NCBI GenBank assembly: GCA_025358455.1
Contig: JANYJP010000056.1
Location: 1-62,409 of the forward strand
Source: Bacteroidales bacterium
Lineage (GTDB): Bacteria; Bacteroidota; Bacteroidia; Bacteroidales; VadinHA17
Direction of reading: 5' to 3'
Length of the DNA: 62,409 nt
Of the stretch, positions 10,474 to 19,351 are shown piece by piece; position 1 is the stretch's first letter; the number at the start of each line of letters is the position of its first letter. Under the pieces are notes generated by a model, which searched no databases, was not told where the DNA came from, and saw only the letters and a list, made by a program, of their open reading frames with translations. A program made the translations under genes and the position numbers.

Positions 10474-10486
10474 CTGTGTAAAATCG

Positions 10487-13400
10487 TTATTTTTTAATTT
10501 CATCCACTTTAATACTGTAATTCTTTTCCGGACAGGTTTTTTCGAATGGGATATCTTTGCCAACATAAGTATTCCATTCCTCCGGCTTCATATTTCTTGA
10601 AACAATATTGCATATATCCTTTACAAAGTAATCAACATGTGATGGGCGGCTTACAAGGTTTTGGCTTCCTTCGTAGGCTCCTGATACAATTAACTGTCCA
10701 TCGGGACTGAATTGCAAAATGAGGACAAAACCTTCATTATCTGAAAAAGTAATAGGCGGTTCAGTAAGGTCAGAAGGATCTATCAGATTAAATATTTTTA
10801 GCTTCTTATCGTTACTGGCTGTTGCCATCTGTTTCAGTTTTGTGTTAAACTGGATATCATTTATCTGGGCATCATGGGCTTTAACTTCTGAAATCTTCTT
10901 ACGGGTTGAGATATCCCATAATTCAACATTTCCGTTAATATCGCCAAGTGCAAGAAGGTTAGTATCCGGATAGAATCTTATTACCTTAATACTCTTTCCG
11001 GAAGTCTCAATTGTGAAAGTATCAGGTTTACTCCCGGGGTTCCAAACAACAACACTACCGTCAGTACTTATTCCAGCAATATAATTTCCATTTGAGGAGA
11101 TATCAATTGAGGTTATCTGCAACGATCCGTCACTAACATTGGTATTTGTACGGGCTGCAAGATCCCATTTAAGAACCTTCCCGTCAAGTGAAGCTGAATA
11201 GAGAAATTTCCCGTCAAAAGAGAAAATAAGCGATTTTATTTTACCCTTATGTCCGGTCAATTCATATTCTGCATTATTTGGTTTCAATGGGATCATTCTG
11301 ATTGTTGAATTACTGCTTCCGCAAGCTAGCCATGCAGCATCGGGACTGACAGCCAGAATCTCGATAATATCGCTTCCTGAATATACAACCTGAAGTGTCT
11401 GGTCCTTTCCGTCAAGGGACCATTTGAGGATCTTACCATCATAACCTGAGCTGAAGAATTCGTTTTTACCGGGAACAAAAGCAAGGCTTCTTATTTCTCC
11501 ATTATGACCGTTATAAGACTTATAATTTGAACTCCCGTACTGACGTGCAACATTATATAAGCCGGCGTATATATCAGCATCGTTTTCAAGTCCGCTATTT
11601 TTCTTATTGAATAGATATGCCTGATAAGCGAGAAGTGCCTGGAGGTCCTTCTGCCCCTGTGCCTGCAAAGACTTAATTGACATAGCCTTACCAATAGATA
11701 ACATCCTCAGACGCAACGCTGTTTCTCTTTCCATATTGGCTCTCTGTTCATTTTTTACAGCCAGCTCCTTTGCCTGTGTTGCAGAATCTTTCTGCTGGTT
11801 TGCCAGGATTTCGCTAAGCTTAGCGCGGTCTTCGTTAAGTACTGCTATCTGTTTTTGCCTTTCGGCGTTTTCTTTCTGAATTCTTGCCTCTTCAGCTCTC
11901 TGGTCAGCAAGGGTAGCGCTTGCAACTGCCAATGTTCTTTGTTGAGTAGCTACAACTGTCGACGAATCGGCTATGGATTTTTGTTTCTCTGCCTCTGTCT
12001 TTCTTTGCTCGGCCAGTATTGTTTGCCTGTCGGCGGCAATTTTCTGAACAAAAGCAAAGAGCATGAATCCGACAGATATAATTGCAGCAACACCCAGAAT
12101 CATGGCTATAAGTCTTGTTCTCTTCATTTGCCTTTTCTGGAGCCGTATCTTATTTTCCTCTTCTTCAAGATATTCCTTTTCACTTGTACGAAGATAAACC
12201 ATAGCCCTCTCAAATGCAGGGTTGTACCGTTGTGCCCAGGTGAGTGTTGGTTTATGCTGATCGCGCCAGTTTATTGCCAGCTGCAGGTCGGGGGGCCTCC
12301 ATAAACTGGTCTTGCCTTGCTGATACATAGCTGACGCTTCCGACAGCCGGTTATACATCTGAACCGATGAGGCCTCATCGTCAACCCATTCCCTCAGCCT
12401 GTCCCACAAACGCATAAGACTTTCATGCGAGAGGTCTATTATTGAGTCCTCATCCAAAGGAACATTTTGTCTTGGTGTAATAAACGACCTTGAAGGTATT
12501 CTGAATTTTTCAACAACCTCAAATAATTCCCCGCTGGTACATCCGGCTATGGATTTTATAGATTTAACCCCCGAAGGATGACGTAATCCTTTATTATCAG
12601 TTCCTTTTTCCGTAATGGTCTTAAACATAATCTCACAAATCTCTTTCCCGCGCAAACTGAGTTCCTCATAAGCTTCATTGGCATGTAACGACATTGCATC
12701 GCTCATGGTACCTACAGAGTCATAGTCAGATTTGCTTATTGGCCTGTCGGACTCATCGAGTTCACGCCAGTGCGACCATGTTCTCATCATTGCATGCTGC
12801 AGAACAGGCAGCTGATCGGTACTATCACCAATATCGTTTAGAAGAGTTTCCATAAGAACCGGATCAATTTTAGCCCCGGCATATTTTACCGGTCCTTCAA
12901 TTGCTTCCCTGTAGTTTTCCCGACCCATGTGAGGAACGAGATAATTACTGTTATTTATAAGCTGGGTAAGACCCTGATAGTGTGCACATTCTCCAATAAA
13001 ATCTGAACGCATTGTAACAATTGTGAAGATGTTAGTTGAACGCTGGCTGACAGCGTTTACCATGAAATCCACAAATCTTCCAGCGGGAGCAGAAGAGATA
13101 TCAGCTTTCCCAAGTGATCCATATCTGAAAAGTTCTTCGAACTGGTCGATCACAAACAAGATCCTCTGGTCAGAATTACCTGTAAATTTCCTGATCACAG
13201 CTGAAATGCCTTCATGGGTATCCTGGATCCCGGAAAGAACATCATTCCTGTTGATATTGATCTTTCCCTCTGACGAAAGATTCTCTGACAATGCATCCGC
13301 CATATTTCCAAAGGGATCATTTCCCGGTCTGAAAGAAATGATCCTCCATCCGGAAGTATCCTCACTTTTCAGATTTCTTACCTTCGGTAATACGCCGCAA

Positions 13401-13585
13401 TAGATGAGTGATGACTTACCACTTCCCGATGCACCAATAACAGTTACAAACCTGTTTTTAAGAAGCTTATCGAGGACCTCCTCACTCTCTCCCCCGCGTC
13501 CGAAGAACAAATCACTTTCGTCAGGAGCAAAAGGCCTAAGCCCTGGAAAAGGATTGAAGTTTTTATTGTCTCTCTTTGGTCCCAT
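10487..13585 (-). CDS. STAND-type NTPase with transmembrane helix, coiled coil and WD40 repeats
   Basis: The frame opens at 13618, but the ATG at 13585 has AAGG 11 bases upstream and lies after the preceding stop; this gives 1032 residues. The N-terminal NPFPGLRPF...FFGR motif and P-loop GASGSGKS (residues 51-58) with a Walker B-like ILFVIDQFEELF mark the novel STAND NTPase family (nSTAND1). A hydrophobic helix (IAMILGVAAIISVGFMLFAF) follows at about residue 500. Then comes a ~110-residue coiled coil rich in Q, A, E and K, and a C-terminal beta-propeller of roughly six WD40 repeats (IRSLAFVPG, LKWSLDG, IKSLIFSFDG, VVVWNPG). If the NTPase is cytosolic, the single helix puts the propeller in the periplasm. 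STAND proteins usually act as ATP-driven switches or scaffolds; the signal sensed here is unknown. Confidence 0.88.
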   Translation of the reverse strand: MGPKRDNKNFNPFPGLRPFAPDESDLFFGRGGESEEVLDKLLKNRFVTVIGASGSGKSSLIYCGVLPKVRNLKSEDTSGWRIISFRPGNDPFGNMADALSENLSSEGKININRNDVLSGIQDTHEGISAVIRKFTGNSDQRILFVIDQFEELFRYGSLGKADISSAPAGRFVDFMVNAVSQRSTNIFTIVTMRSDFIGECAHYQGLTQLINNSNYLVPHMGRENYREAIEGPVKYAGAKIDPVLMETLLNDIGDSTDQLPVLQHAMMRTWSHWRELDESDRPISKSDYDSVGTMSDAMSLHANEAYEELSLRGKEICEIMFKTITEKGTDNKGLRHPSGVKSIKSIAGCTSGELFEVVEKFRIPSRSFITPRQNVPLDEDSIIDLSHESLMRLWDRLREWVDDEASSVQMYNRLSEASAMYQQGKTSLWRPPDLQLAINWRDQHKPTLTWAQRYNPAFERAMVYLRTSEKEYLEEEENKIRLQKRQMKRTRLIAMILGVAAIISVGFMLFAFVQKIAADRQTILAEQRKTEAEKQKSIADSSTVVATQQRTLAVASATLADQRAEEARIQKENAERQKQIAVLNEDRAKLSEILANQQKDSATQAKELAVKNEQRANMERETALRLRMLSIGKAMSIKSLQAQGQKDLQALLAYQAYLFNKKNSGLENDADIYAGLYNVARQYGSSNYKSYNGHNGEIRSLAFVPGKNEFFSSGYDGKILKWSLDGKDQTLQVVYSGSDIIEILAVSPDAAWLACGSSNSTIRMIPLKPNNAEYELTGHKGKIKSLIFSFDGKFLYSASLDGKVLKWDLAARTNTNVSDGSLQITSIDISSNGNYIAGISTDGSVVVWNPGSKPDTFTIETSGKSIKVIRFYPDTNLLALGDINGNVELWDISTRKKISEVKAHDAQINDIQFNTKLKQMATASNDKKLKIFNLIDPSDLTEPPITFSDNEGFVLILQFSPDGQLIVSGAYEGSQNLVSRPSHVDYFVKDICNIVSRNMKPEEWNTYVGKDIPFEKTCPEKNYSIKVDEIKK

Positions 13586-13601
13586 AATGAAATATACCTT
13601 A

Positions 13602-15566
13602 CTAGACTTTAATACCAATTACAAGGATGTCATCAACCTGGTCATTTATGCCCATCCATTCATATAGTTTTTTTTGCAGAATCTCTTTCTGATCAATCAT
13701 CGGCAAAGAATGTATCGCAAGAAGCAGCTCTTCGAATTTCCTGAACATAAACTTTTTATTATCCGGTCCTCCAAACTGGTCAGCAAAACCATCAGAAGAA
13801 AGATAGAAACAATCACCCTCCCGGAGGTCAATTTCATTGTTTTTAAACGATTGAGGGCTGCTCCCTTCGAAAGCGCCTATCGGAAACCTGTCGCCTTTAT
13901 ACTTTATTACTGTGTTATCTCTGATAAGCAGCAGTGGGTTATTAGCCCCTGCAAACCCGACTTTTTTTGCCGCGAAATCAAAAATACAAAGAGCCATGTC
14001 CATTCCATCCTTTATCGAATTATCACTCTTTTTTTCATTCAGGGTTGATATAACTCCAAGGTTTAACTCATCAAGGATAGTGCCTGCATTCCTTGCCTTC
14101 TTAACATTCACGGCATAGTTAAGCTGGTTATAACCAACGATTGACATGAATGCCCCCGGAACTCCGTGTCCGGTACAATCTACGGCCGCCATCATGAAGA
14201 GGCCGTCAGCCTCATTCACCCAGTAAAAATCACCACTAACAATATCTTTAGGCAAATAAAATATAAAATAGTTTTTCAGATGAGCGTCTATAAGGTTAAA
14301 GGATGGCAGGATGGCATTTTGAATACGCCTTGCATAGTATATACTGTCCATAATATGCTTTTTCTGCTCTTCAATTTCCTCTTTCTGCTTTTCAATCCGG
14401 AGTGTCCTTTCCTTGACCTTTTCTTCAAGTTCATAATAGTAACTCTCAAGTTGAGCAATCATCATGTTGAATTTTTCCGAAAGTCGTGTAATTTCATTAT
14501 TGCCTGTTACTTCGGCACGTTCACGCAGGTCTCCGTTAGTTATTCTGTCAACATTTTCAACCAGTTTTATTATAGGAAGAGTGATTACCCGGGTTTTTCT
14601 GTAAATCAAAAAGGCTACAATGAGTATGGTTATTCCGAAAATCACCATAAAACGCGTAGCTTCATTTCTGAAGAGTGCTTTTTGTGCAGAGACATCTGAG
14701 ATTATTCTTATTACAGATCCCTTGTAAAGATTGGAAGCGGATCTTTCCATGTAGATATATTGATACTGGTACCAGGCCTCTCCATATCTTTCCACGAAAG
14801 ACGTTGTATCATTATTTTGAAAAGCAGCAAGAAGCATTTTTTTCTGACCTTCTACCATGAGCGCATCTTTGTTCATGCTGAAAGGCTCATCGGCCATCAG
14901 AAACAATTCCACATCTATGATGCCTTTTGACTCATTTTTAATCTCGTTTTTAGTTTCTTCCATAATCCGAACTATATCATCAGCCTTTTTCGAATAAGCT
15001 CCCAGTTCAATTATGTACTTTTTATCTTTAGTGGCCTGATAACAATATTTTTTAGGTCTTTTTGTTTTTGCTTCAATTGCAAAAAGATCGGTAACATAAT
15101 TACCAGAACTAAAAATGTTGAGCAGGTAGGATTTAAATTTATCCCCGAGGTCAAACAGATTAACACCAAAATCCTGTCTGAACGTTGTATTTACTACAAC
15201 CCCGTCGGTACGGATTACATAAATATCCTCATTCCCGGTATCCATGCCAATACTATTTGCAATTTCCTTCAGATCGAGTTTTTCGATGTTATTGGTATTG
15301 GCGAAATACTTATCAACCAGGATATTATTTAAAGACTTTAATCGGTCATTCAGCTCCTCCTCGATCAGTTTAAATGCTATATCCTGGAATTTCAGGATTT
15401 TTGTGATCTCATTTGAAAGAAGCTTGTTCTTTTCATCTGTTCCTGAAGCAAGGATAGATCGGGTACGTTGAAAATTTATGCCTGCAAAAACAAGTAAGGC
15501 GATCAACGTTGGAATTACAATATTGAAAATCAGTTGCCGGAAAATGGTTGTCTTTCTTGAAGCCAT
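13602..15566 (-). CDS. Membrane sensor with HAMP and SpoIIE/PP2C serine phosphatase domain
   Basis: Dephosphorylates serine/threonine on an unidentified partner. A TTG at 15596 overlaps the upstream gene; the ATG at 15566 (MASRKTTIFRQ), 16 bases past that stop, is preferred and gives 654 residues. TM1 lies at ~9-28, an extracytoplasmic sensor domain runs to ~305, TM2 follows (MVIFGITILIVAFLIY), then a HAMP domain (PIIKLVENVDRITNGDL) and a helical linker. The C-terminal SpoIIE-type PP2C domain has the metal-binding motifs VSGDFYW, AAVDCTGHGVPGAFMS, SSDGFADQFGG and the closing VDDILVIGI. In Firmicutes such enzymes act on anti-anti-sigma factors, but no SpoIIAA/AB-type gene is in the window. The 16-base spacing to the STAND gene suggests a shared pathway. 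Confidence 0.9.
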   Translation of the reverse strand: MASRKTTIFRQLIFNIVIPTLIALLVFAGINFQRTRSILASGTDEKNKLLSNEITKILKFQDIAFKLIEEELNDRLKSLNNILVDKYFANTNNIEKLDLKEIANSIGMDTGNEDIYVIRTDGVVVNTTFRQDFGVNLFDLGDKFKSYLLNIFSSGNYVTDLFAIEAKTKRPKKYCYQATKDKKYIIELGAYSKKADDIVRIMEETKNEIKNESKGIIDVELFLMADEPFSMNKDALMVEGQKKMLLAAFQNNDTTSFVERYGEAWYQYQYIYMERSASNLYKGSVIRIISDVSAQKALFRNEATRFMVIFGITILIVAFLIYRKTRVITLPIIKLVENVDRITNGDLRERAEVTGNNEITRLSEKFNMMIAQLESYYYELEEKVKERTLRIEKQKEEIEEQKKHIMDSIYYARRIQNAILPSFNLIDAHLKNYFIFYLPKDIVSGDFYWVNEADGLFMMAAVDCTGHGVPGAFMSIVGYNQLNYAVNVKKARNAGTILDELNLGVISTLNEKKSDNSIKDGMDMALCIFDFAAKKVGFAGANNPLLLIRDNTVIKYKGDRFPIGAFEGSSPQSFKNNEIDLREGDCFYLSSDGFADQFGGPDNKKFMFRKFEELLLAIHSLPMIDQKEILQKKLYEWMGINDQVDDILVIGIKV

Positions 15567-15582
15567 TTTGTTTAAGTTATTC

Positions 15583-18500
15583 TTAGTTACTATCAATATA
15601 TTTCAATATATCGGATGATCTTTCAGGGTAATGATTCTGGTACTCTTCCACAGCATCAAGGGATAAAAGGTAATAAGATGAACTATCCACAGGTTGAAAT
15701 TTTTGGTTATTGACATGGATAGAATCCTTATAATTTATATATACCTTCCGTCCGGAGTTATCGGCTGATAAGGGCCAGATAATAAATCCATCCGAAGGAA
15801 AGTTTAAACCGGCTTTAATATCCTTTAAATAAATCATGGCCCCTGAAAGCGCCAGCATCTCTTCCTCAGTGGTTCCTTTGAAAAAATCTGTCAGAAATTT
15901 TATTTTTTCAAAAAGTAACTCATTTTCATCAGTCTCACCGTTAACAATCCTGTCAAGACGCTTCTTTGTCGAGTCTGAGACTCTCTGTGAAACGGATCTA
16001 TACAGTTCGCGGCTCGACCTTGCAATTAATCTGGCAGCCTCTTCCTGAAGTATTCCTTCAGGACTGAAAAGAAGTGCTGCCACTGATTCAGCCATGTCAG
16101 CTCCCTCTATTTCCTTTATGTTTCTGAGTGTACAAGTCTTAGTCCACAAACTAAGGTGATTATAGTCGCGGTTAATTATGCCTTCAATAAGCCTGTTATA
16201 ATGGGGAATCTCACCCGGGAAAAAATGATAAAGATTCTTCAGTTTAGTTTCATCCGGAACAATATCCAGAAGAGCAATTAATTTTGGTTTAATCGATTCA
16301 TCAATAACAATGTCTATCATCTCAAGGGCATAGTTAACACTCTCAACAGTTTCACTTTCGAGGTTTTCCCTTATTTTGTTAACAGATCCTGAATCATAGG
16401 TTATTGACAAAACATTAAACAGGAATTTTTTCCACCTGTTTATCTCCCTGGTCAGTATGCCGAGGAGGTAAATATCATTATTTTTTTCAAGACATACTTT
16501 TGCAGAGAGGTTCCATGTCATCAATCCGACTGTATCGGAAATTAACTGGTGAAGACGGTCCTTTTCATCCGATGACGGCTTGAATTCACAGTCAATAAGG
16601 CATTTAACAGCAATCTCTTTAAGTTGTCTCGAATTTGACCAAAGACGTGAGAAAAGAAATCCCATGCTCTCAGCAGTGCCTATTTTGCCCAGTAGCCTGA
16701 GGATGGTTTTGCTGGTATTTATATTCCCTGAAGAAACCATATAAAATCTTACAAGTTCTTCCGATGCATCTTTTCCAAAAGCGCTTAAAACTGCAAAGGC
16801 ATCTGTTTCGAGTGAAGGATTATTCAGATTTCCGCATACCTCAGGCAACATATCAGTTAACCTGAATTTACCGATCATGTAAATTGCCAGTCTTTTTGAT
16901 TCAATTGAGTTATCTCTCAAAAGACGCAGGATTTCAGTTGTTTGCGGAAGCCTTGTTCCCAATAGCATTTTCCTGGCATAGTCTGTTTTCTCATTTCCCG
17001 ATTCAGGTGAAGGCGGGTTTTTTTCGATATTCCCTGCAGTTTCAGCCGATAATCGGCGTATTGATTCATCAAGGGACGTATCAGCAGATATTTTTTTCAG
17101 AACCGGAAGTAGATTTAAATCATGTTTGGAGCTCGAATGATCAATTATCTTTTCCAGGTAGCATTTGTTTTTGTTTTTTTCCAGGGCCGAATAATCGCCG
17201 GTGATGAGTCCAAAATAATCAGTTCTGAATGCCCTGTAAGCAGTAAATCTGTTTTCACCACTTATCCGGTCAGTTGATATTTCTGTATCCGATTTATCAC
17301 TGTCAACAGTCTCCAGCGCTTTTCGAATAGATTTTCTATATTCTGTATATAATCTGAAAGCAACAAATACCCATAAAAGGATAATAAAAAACAAAACCAG
17401 GGAAAAGTGAATGAGTTTTATAAAGCTTAGAACACCTAACCCTGCCAGCAACAGACCGGAAGATAATGCTGCTATTTCATTAACGGTACCATCCATCACG
17501 GACTGGATCTCATACCTTATTTTTTCATCTATTGTCTGGTAAATAACTTTAAATGAAGGTGATTCTATAGAGTCTTTCAGAGACTTTGAGAATAGCCTGC
17601 TCAGGGCAAGCAACAGGAAGAATATAAGGAACCCGCTGGTTGACTCCGGGGTATAACCCATTGACATACCAACTATTATTGCAACTGCCGTAAATGCAGC
17701 TACAAGTATCGGAGAGATGGCGAGACAGGTACGAAGTCCGTAGTTACGAATAAGATAAGAGAATACAAGTAATTTAACCAGAAGTGTGAAGATCATCATA
17801 CTACCTGTAAATATTCCAAGGAACCTGGCCATGTCTTCCTCGGCAGGATATTGTTCCCTGGTAACCGCCATGAAAGAATATTGAACAAAAAATGCAGTTA
17901 TAACCGAAAGGGCAATAAATATTCCCATAATCCTGGCATAGTTATCTTCACGAAATACTGATAGTACCGATTTTTTCACTTTTGGTTTTTCAGCCTTTTG
18001 TTCACTTGTTCCGGAAACCAGCCTGAAGCGCGATCCTATCACCATTTGAATTATAGTTGCAACCAATACCGAAGATGCACTCAGAAGCAGTATGTTATGC
18101 GACTTGAATTTTAATGATAACAATACAGGTATTGTGTAACAGCTTATGATGATTCCGATTATCAATCCTGCATCAACGAGTCCGAATAATCTTTTCCCCT
18201 GCCTTAAAGTGAATAGCCGTCCGGTGGTACCCCAGAAACCGAGCATAGCCAGTATATTCAGAGGTCCAAGCATAATGAATACAATGAAGATTACCCATTT
18301 TGCAGGAGAAAGGATAAGTGCAACCCAGAGAAATATTGTTAAGGAAGTAACAACAAGCAGGTTAATAACTGCAAAGTTTTTAAATTGCAGTCTTGTTTGA
18401 AGCCATGTATAAAGAGATGTAAGAATAATACCGGCAATCCCGGAAACAACATATCCCCGTGCCATCATTTTTTCATCAAAGATTGAGAGAAACAGGGAAT

Positions 18501-18621
18501 GTGCACTGATATCGAAAGCTCCGAAAAAAATCCCAATAAAAACTGATTGCATCAGAAGCATCGATACCATGGACTCCTCTCCTGACTCAATTCCAAGGAG
18601 AGCAAATAACCTAACTCTCAT
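15583..18621 (-). CDS. NTT/MFS-like membrane protein fused to HEAT-like repeats
   Basis: A 1012-residue protein and the first gene of the six-gene operon. GGGGA lies 5 bases before the ATG at 18621. The first ~430 residues form about 12 hydrophobic helices resembling the ATP/ADP-translocase-like (Npt1/Npt2) branch of the MFS superfamily, as in Bacteroidota fusions. Residues ~480-900 are helical with HEAT-like spacing (LLRDNSIESKRLAIYMIGKF, LLGKIGTAESMGFLF). The last ~100 residues (EEEMLALSGAMIYLKDIKAG...DGFIIWPLS) vaguely recall a cyclic-nucleotide-binding beta-roll without an obvious phosphate-binding cassette. Transport of nucleotides is possible, but a receptor or scaffold role is equally plausible given its phosphatase and STAND neighbours. 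No strong promoter was seen in the 199 bases upstream. Confidence 0.75.
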   Translation of the reverse strand: MRVRLFALLGIESGEESMVSMLLMQSVFIGIFFGAFDISAHSLFLSIFDEKMMARGYVVSGIAGIILTSLYTWLQTRLQFKNFAVINLLVVTSLTIFLWVALILSPAKWVIFIVFIMLGPLNILAMLGFWGTTGRLFTLRQGKRLFGLVDAGLIIGIIISCYTIPVLLSLKFKSHNILLLSASSVLVATIIQMVIGSRFRLVSGTSEQKAEKPKVKKSVLSVFREDNYARIMGIFIALSVITAFFVQYSFMAVTREQYPAEEDMARFLGIFTGSMMIFTLLVKLLVFSYLIRNYGLRTCLAISPILVAAFTAVAIIVGMSMGYTPESTSGFLIFFLLLALSRLFSKSLKDSIESPSFKVIYQTIDEKIRYEIQSVMDGTVNEIAALSSGLLLAGLGVLSFIKLIHFSLVLFFIILLWVFVAFRLYTEYRKSIRKALETVDSDKSDTEISTDRISGENRFTAYRAFRTDYFGLITGDYSALEKNKNKCYLEKIIDHSSSKHDLNLLPVLKKISADTSLDESIRRLSAETAGNIEKNPPSPESGNEKTDYARKMLLGTRLPQTTEILRLLRDNSIESKRLAIYMIGKFRLTDMLPEVCGNLNNPSLETDAFAVLSAFGKDASEELVRFYMVSSGNINTSKTILRLLGKIGTAESMGFLFSRLWSNSRQLKEIAVKCLIDCEFKPSSDEKDRLHQLISDTVGLMTWNLSAKVCLEKNNDIYLLGILTREINRWKKFLFNVLSITYDSGSVNKIRENLESETVESVNYALEMIDIVIDESIKPKLIALLDIVPDETKLKNLYHFFPGEIPHYNRLIEGIINRDYNHLSLWTKTCTLRNIKEIEGADMAESVAALLFSPEGILQEEAARLIARSSRELYRSVSQRVSDSTKKRLDRIVNGETDENELLFEKIKFLTDFFKGTTEEEMLALSGAMIYLKDIKAGLNFPSDGFIIWPLSADNSGRKVYINYKDSIHVNNQKFQPVDSSSYYLLSLDAVEEYQNHYPERSSDILKYIDSN

Positions 18622-18820
18622 AAATTTCCCCGTTACAAATTAAAACACACTAAATTAACCATTTAAAATTAATAGAAAAGGCTTCACCTAATTATTTTCG
18701 CAGACTTTTCCACTAAATTCCATAACGGTTTGACGAAAATTCATTTCAGATTCAATAATTGTTCTTTCAGGCGAGAGCTATTAATAAAGCAGTTCCTCCT
18801 TAAAACTCAGTTTAAGGGTT

Positions 18821-19351
18821 CTACCGGCTTTGCATAGTGGATTTGATTAAAGAGTGTAATAAATTGATATCAAGGTTCATACCTTCAACAGTAATATCAG
18901 CCCGGCTATACCATATTTCACGCTGAACGAGTTTTTCCTCAATAAATCCAATCAAACTATCCTTATCAAGATTTTTTATCAACGGCCTTTCGGTTTTGGA
19001 TTCAGAAAGCCTGCTTTCCAGTTGTAGGGGGGTAAGTTTCAGGTATATGGTCAAGCCTGTTTCAAGCATGAAATCCATGTTATTTCCGTGGCAGGGTGCT
19101 CCACCGCCGGTGGAAATTACAATATCTGTCTGCGACCTCAGGTTTTTGAGTACTTCAGATTCAACATTCCTGAAATAACCCTCACCATGTTGTGAAAAGA
19201 TCTCGGGAATTGTCAGCCCTACGCGTTCTTCAATTTTCTTATCAAGATCGAGGAATAGCCATCCCAGGAGACTTGCAAGTTTTTTACCGGCGGTGGTTTT
19301 ACCGCTACCCATAAAGCCAATGATATATACTTTCCTGTTGTTGAGCATCAT
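18821..19351 (-). CDS. aroK: Shikimate kinase
   Basis: Phosphorylates the 3-hydroxyl of shikimate with ATP, the fifth step of the aromatic amino acid (chorismate) pathway, in the cytosol. The 176-residue length is normal. The P-loop GFMGSGKTT is at residues 12-20, the substrate-binding Asp lies in FLDLDKKIEE, the Arg in GEGYFRNVE and STGGGAP form the shikimate pocket, and the lid Arg lies in KTERPL. The start overlaps the parC stop by 4 bases (ATGA), which indicates translational coupling. A second ATG directly follows the first, so the real start may be 19348. Confidence 0.96.
   Translation of the reverse strand: MMLNNRKVYIIGFMGSGKTTAGKKLASLLGWLFLDLDKKIEERVGLTIPEIFSQHGEGYFRNVESEVLKNLRSQTDIVISTGGGAPCHGNNMDFMLETGLTIYLKLTPLQLESRLSESKTERPLIKNLDKDSLIGFIEEKLVQREIWYSRADITVEGMNLDINLLHSLIKSTMQSR

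Noticed and set aside
14166-14699. A 177-codon plus-strand frame opposite the phosphatase gene
   Set aside because: Antisense to a complete HAMP-PP2C protein; the hydrophobic stretches come from the complementary codons.
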